Of a stretch of DNA of 37,075 bases, positions 33,648 to 37,075 are shown one piece after another. This DNA is from Betaproteobacteria bacterium. GTDB taxonomy: Bacteria; Pseudomonadota; Gammaproteobacteria; Burkholderiales; Methylophilaceae. Location: NCBI GenBank assembly GCA_016867975.1, contig VGIC01000020.1:1-37075 (forward strand), in the 5' to 3' direction. A program made the translations under genes and the position numbers. Under the pieces are notes generated by a model. It was given only the letters and a program-made list of their open reading frames with translations. It did no database searches and was not told where the DNA came from. Numbering within the stretch: position 1 is the stretch's first letter; every line of letters starts with the position of its first letter.

Positions 33648-36020
33648 ATGTCAGCCCACGTTATTCCATTTGAAAAATTACGCAACGTAGACGTACCGTC
33701 AGTAGGTGGTAAAAATGCCTCACTAGGCGAAATGATTTCTCAACTGTCGGCAAAAGGCGTACGCGTTCCTACTGGTTTTGCCACTACAGCAGATGCCTAT
33801 CGTGAGTTTCTTGCGCAAAACGGCTTGGATGCCAAAATCAATGCCGAACTCGACCAATTAAACGTGGATGACACCCAAGCACTTGCAGTTTGTGGTAAAA
33901 AAGTGCGCGAATGGATTATGGCTACACCGTTCCCGACCGCCTTAGAACAAGCAATCACTGAGAACTACCAGATTTTGACGGCAAAATCTGGCAACGGCGC
34001 CACTTTTGCTGTGCGCTCTTCAGCAACGGCTGAAGACCTGCCAGATGCTTCTTTTGCTGGTCAACAGGAATCTTTCTTGAACATTCAGGGCTTGGACAAC
34101 ATCCTGCACGCTATCAAAGAGGTGTTTGCCTCGCTCTACAATGACCGCGCTATTTCGTATCGCGTGCACAAAGGTTTTGTTCATGCTGATGTGGCGTTAT
34201 CTGCAGGCGTGCAACAAATGGTGCGCTCCGACATCGGATGCGCTGGCGTGATGTTCACTATTGACACCGAATCCGGTTTCAAAGATGTGGTATTCATCAC
34301 CTCCTCATATGGCTTAGGTGAAACTGTAGTGCAAGGTGCTGTGAATCCTGACGAATTTTACGTACACAAACCCACCCTGGCACAAGGTAAGCCTTCTATC
34401 GTGCGGCGCACCATGGGCTCTAAACTGATTAAAATGGTGTTTTCTGACGCCACACAAGCAGGTAAGAGTACCCATACCATTGATGTGGACCCTGCCGATA
34501 GCGACCGTTACTCACTCAGTGACGCAGATGTTTTGGAGTTGGCAGGCTATGCCATGACCATTGAGGCACACTACGGATGCCCAATGGACATCGAGTGGGG
34601 TAAAAACGGGGTAGATAATAAACTGTACATTCTGCAAGCACGTCCAGAAACCGTGAAGTCACAAGAAGCCATCAGTAACACCACCGAAACATTCACATTG
34701 AAAAAACATAGCGAGAAAGCACTAGTTGTGGGTCGCGCTGTGACTCAAAAGATTGGCGTTGGTCCAGTGCGTATTGTGTTGGACCCTGCGCACATGCATG
34801 AAGTATTACCAGGTGATGTTTTAGTCGCAGACATGACAGACCCCAACTGGGAGCCTGTGATGAAGCGCGCAAGCGCCTTAGTGACCAACCGTGGTGGCCG
34901 TACTTGCCATGCTGCCATCATCGCACGTGAATTGGGCATCCCTGCGATTGTGGGGGCAATCAATGCAACCGATGTATTACGTGAAGGTGAAGTTGTAACC
35001 GTTTCGTGTGCGGAAGGCGAATCTGGTTTCGTTTACCATGGCGCCATCGAATACGATGTCGGCACACAAGCACAAGCTGTCTTGGCGCCCGCACCTTGCA
35101 AAATTATGATGAACGTTGGCAATCCGGACATGGCGTTTGGTTTTGCAAAAACCCCAAACGATGGTGTAGGCTTGGCTCGCTTGGAGTTCGTTATCAATAA
35201 TATGGTAGGCATTCATCCTAAAGCCATTCTTAACGCAGAAGCTATGCCCGCTGCCATCAAAACAACCATTCTGAATCGCTCACGTGGCTATGCCAGTCCA
35301 AAACAGTTCTATATTGACAAAGTCGCTGAAGGCGTGGCCACCATCGCTGCCGCTTTCTATCCAAAACCAGTGATTGTACGCACCTCTGACTTCAAGTCTA
35401 ATGAATACAAAAAGCTGGTGGGCGGTGAAATTTACGAGCCAGATGAAGAAAATCCAATGATCGGTTTCCGCGGTGCGGCGCGTTATATGGCGGAAGATTT
35501 CAAAGAGTGCTTCGCCATGGAGTGTATTGCCATGAAGAAAGTGCGCGATGAAATGGGGCTGACCAATGTAGAGTTAATGATTCCCTTTGTGCGCACTTTA
35601 GAGGAAGCCAAAGCGGTCACAGACATCATGGCGGCCAATGGCTTGAAACGTGGTCAAAACGGCTTACGCCTCATTATGATGTGTGAGATTCCATCAAACG
35701 CATTGCTGGCTGAGCAATTCCTACAGTACTTTGACGGCTTCTCAATCGGCTCAAATGACCTGACGCAACTGACCTTAGGTTTGGATCGCGACTCAGGCAT
35801 CTTGGCTGATGGCTTTGATGAGCGCAACGATGCTGTGAAGGAGTTGCTAAAAATGGCGATCAGCACCTGCAACCGTCTTGGTAAATATGTGGGTATCTGC
35901 GGTCAAGGTCCTTCTGACCATCCTGACTTCGCAGAATGGTTGGTTGCACAGGGGATCAAATCCATCTCCCTGAATCCAGATACGGTTGTCGCAACATGGC
36001 AACGTCTCACTAAGAAGTAA
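33648..36020 (+). CDS. ppsA: Phosphoenolpyruvate synthase
   Basis: PpsA makes phosphoenolpyruvate from pyruvate and ATP, releasing AMP and phosphate. It has 790 residues. The N-terminal ATP-binding domain has [11 protein letters not shown] and [20 protein letters not shown]. The swivelling phosphohistidine domain has [15 protein letters not shown], with His421, and the C-terminal barrel has [18 protein letters not shown] and CGQGPSDHP with the catalytic Cys. In an RuMP methylotroph with an incomplete TCA cycle it would be used to make PEP for biosynthesis. A terminator separates it from ppsR. Confidence 0.98.
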   Translation: MSAHVIPFEKLRNVDVPSVGGKNASLGEMISQLSAKGVRVPTGFATTADAYREFLAQNGLDAKINAELDQLNVDDTQALAVCGKKVREWIMATPFPTALEQAITENYQILTAKSGNGATFAVRSSATAEDLPDASFAGQQESFLNIQGLDNILHAIKEVFASLYNDRAISYRVHKGFVHADVALSAGVQQMVRSDIGCAGVMFTIDTESGFKDVVFITSSYGLGETVVQGAVNPDEFYVHKPTLAQGKPSIVRRTMGSKLIKMVFSDATQAGKSTHTIDVDPADSDRYSLSDADVLELAGYAMTIEAHYGCPMDIEWGKNGVDNKLYILQARPETVKSQEAISNTTETFTLKKHSEKALVVGRAVTQKIGVGPVRIVLDPAHMHEVLPGDVLVADMTDPNWEPVMKRASALVTNRGGRTCHAAIIARELGIPAIVGAINATDVLREGEVVTVSCAEGESGFVYHGAIEYDVGTQAQAVLAPAPCKIMMNVGNPDMAFGFAKTPNDGVGLARLEFVINNMVGIHPKAILNAEAMPAAIKTTILNRSRGYASPKQFYIDKVAEGVATIAAAFYPKPVIVRTSDFKSNEYKKLVGGEIYEPDEENPMIGFRGAARYMAEDFKECFAMECIAMKKVRDEMGLTNVELMIPFVRTLEEAKAVTDIMAANGLKRGQNGLRLIMMCEIPSNALLAEQFLQYFDGFSIGSNDLTQLTLGLDRDSGILADGFDERNDAVKELLKMAISTCNRLGKYVGICGQGPSDHPDFAEWLVAQGIKSISLNPDTVVATWQRLTKK

Positions 36021-36050
36021 CATTCTTAGCTAACAAATTCCAAACTAAGC

Positions 36051-36078
36051 AAACCACCCTTCTCAGGGTGGTTTTTTT
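36051..36078 (+). terminator. Terminator between ppsA and ppsR
   Basis: A perfect 10-bp stem (AAACCACCCT with AGGGTGGTTT) with a TCTC loop is followed by seven T residues. A second small hairpin (CTAAGAA with TTCTTAG, 36010-36029) overlaps the ppsA stop. Confidence 0.85.
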
Positions 36079-36101
36079 AACAGTCAATGTGATCGGATAG
36101 C

Positions 36102-36911
36102 ATGATGAACAAGCGGACAGCCTTCTTTATCTCAGATGGTACCGGCATTACTGCAGGCGCACTGGGTAAACTTTTAGAGCACTTTCCCAATACAAGCTTT
36201 ACACAAGTGCGTATGCCATTCACCGACACTTTAGAGAAAATAAAATCAGCTAGAACTTCAATCGCACAGGCTAAAGATGAAGATAACGCTAGACCTATCG
36301 TCATTATGACCTTGGGTAATTTAGAGCTGCGTAGTACGCTAAAAGAATCCGACGCCTACTTTATTGATTTATTCAACACATTCATTGACCCTCTCAGTGA
36401 TGAATTAGGCCAGAAACCACTGCGTGGTGCTGGTATCGCGCATAGTGTGATGGGCAGTAAATATAACGACCGGATGGAAGCGGTTAACTTCACACTTAAC
36501 CACGATGACGGCATGACAAACTCCGGCTTAGAAGAAGCTCAAGTTATTCTAGTTGGCGTATCGCGCTGCGGAAAAACACCAACCAGTGTTTATCTGGCGA
36601 TGCAATTCGGTGTAAAAGCGGCTAACTATCCACTTATTCCAGAAGATTTTGAACGCGGAACACTACCTGCCGCATTGAATAAGCATAAAGATAAGATTTT
36701 TGGCCTGACCATCAAGCCAGAACGCTTACATGCGGTACGTAACGAGCGCAGATCAGGTAGCTTCTATGCTTCTTTGGACAATTGCCGCAATGAAATAGCA
36801 ACTGCAGAAAATCTGATGCGTCATGCCGGCATCACCTGGGCCGACTCCACCAGCCGTTCGGTAGAAGAATTATCCGCCATTATTTTGGAAAAGATTCGAC
36901 GCCCAGCTTGA
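36102..36911 (+). CDS. ppsR: PEP synthase regulatory protein (kinase/pyrophosphorylase)
   Basis: This DUF299-family protein switches PEP synthase off by ADP-dependent phosphorylation of a threonine and on by phosphate-dependent removal. It has 269 residues. It begins RTAFFISDGTGITAGALGKL and carries the P-loop GVSRCGKTPTSVYLA at residues 152-166. Its position directly behind ppsA is the expected partner arrangement. It lies after a terminator, so it needs read-through or its own promoter. The ATG may be at 36102 or 36105; the ribosome site is weak. Confidence 0.96.
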   Translation: MMNKRTAFFISDGTGITAGALGKLLEHFPNTSFTQVRMPFTDTLEKIKSARTSIAQAKDEDNARPIVIMTLGNLELRSTLKESDAYFIDLFNTFIDPLSDELGQKPLRGAGIAHSVMGSKYNDRMEAVNFTLNHDDGMTNSGLEEAQVILVGVSRCGKTPTSVYLAMQFGVKAANYPLIPEDFERGTLPAALNKHKDKIFGLTIKPERLHAVRNERRSGSFYASLDNCRNEIATAENLMRHAGITWADSTSRSVEELSAIILEKIRRPA

Positions 36912-36948
36912 AACGCATCGCTTTAACTTAAAATACAATCAAAGCCCT

Positions 36949-37075
36949 TGTAATCCCCCCATATTTAGCCACGGTTAAAAGTAGGGTTTAATGACGTTCA
37001 ATCAATTGCCTTGGTGGGACACCGCCAATGGCTGAATGAGGTCGTTCGTTATTGTAAGTCCAAAGCCACTTTGTG
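36949..37075 (-). mobile_element. End of an IS3-family insertion sequence (cut by window)
   Basis: The element starts at about 36949 with TGTAATCCCCCC, which resembles IS3-family terminal repeats. It contains the end of the transposase gene on the minus strand and runs off the right edge. It lies 37 bases after the ppsR stop. The other end and the target duplication are outside the window. Confidence 0.7.
36988..37074 (-). CDS. IS3-family transposase OrfB, C-terminal end
   Basis: Twenty-eight codons read KWLWTYNNERPHSAIGGVPP, then RQLIERH and a stop. This is the C-terminal signature of the DDE integrase-core transposase (OrfB) of IS3-family elements. The start and the catalytic residues lie beyond the window edge, so I cannot say whether the copy is intact. 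The subgroup cannot be settled from this fragment. Confidence 0.85.
   Translation of the reverse strand, partial: TKWLWTYNNERPHSAIGGVPPRQLIERH

Noticed and set aside
1-37075. CRISPR array
   Set aside because: I saw no regularly spaced repeats of 24-40 bases and no cas gene; the only regular spacing is the two-unit operator array before fic.

Overview
The window looks like chromosome of an obligate or near-obligate methylotrophic betaproteobacterium of the Methylophilaceae type (Methylotenera, Methylophilus, Methylovorus or Methylobacillus relatives). The reason is the combination of ribulose monophosphate (RuMP) cycle genes for formaldehyde fixation (hps, phi, transaldolase) with tetrahydromethanopterin (H4MPT) genes for formaldehyde oxidation (mtdB, mch, beta-RFAP synthase and three cofactor-type genes) in a bacterium whose housekeeping genes are proteobacterial. 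The genus is inferred from gene content; no search was run.

Layout. 1-2775: the rpsF-priB-rpsR-rplI operon and the 5' two-thirds or more of dnaB, all on the minus strand. 2828-6649: uvrB (minus), a 0.4-kb inverted-repeat-bounded intergenic element, and an aspartate-type aminotransferase (plus). 6766-13849: tRNA-Asn(GUU) carrying an integrated island of about 7 kb (integrase, overlapping HTH/excisionase-like gene, Rep-like protein, an unrecognised 297-aa protein, and a GC-rich P-type cation ATPase), closed by a perfect 46-bp repeat of the tRNA 3' end. 13850-15940: a recombination scar with a serine-recombinase tail, tRNA-Leu(UAA), a P4-type integrase fragment, and a Fic protein with a DNA-binding tail behind a duplicated operator array. 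16050-19470: argD-argF-argG. 19745-24706: a Rieske oxygenase, a two-component system, and dhaL-dhaK. 24852-27299: phi, hps and tal. 27393-33283: six H4MPT genes in one minus-strand run. 33648-36911: ppsA and its regulator ppsR. 36949-37075: the end of an IS3-family element that runs off the window.

How the genes work together. Hps condenses formaldehyde with ribulose 5-phosphate, Phi makes fructose 6-phosphate, and transaldolase helps regenerate the acceptor. MtdB and Mch carry methylene-H4MPT to formyl-H4MPT for formaldehyde oxidation, while MptG, the RimK-like ligase, the second ATP-grasp protein and the CitG-like protein probably build or modify the cofactor. DhaL-DhaK could feed dihydroxyacetone into the same triose pool, and PpsA/PpsR control the pyruvate-to-PEP step. 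The Rieske oxygenase has a glutamate at the bridging position, as in quaternary-amine demethylases, so it might supply formaldehyde; this is inference.

The most unusual signals are non-coding: a 52-bp-period operator array overlapping the fic start codon, a tRNA-Asn island that brings its own terminator embedded in the end of the integrase gene, a palindrome beside a near-consensus hps promoter, alternative hairpins directly before the Rieske gene, and an ATP-grasp gene whose conserved N-terminus seems to need an ATT start codon.
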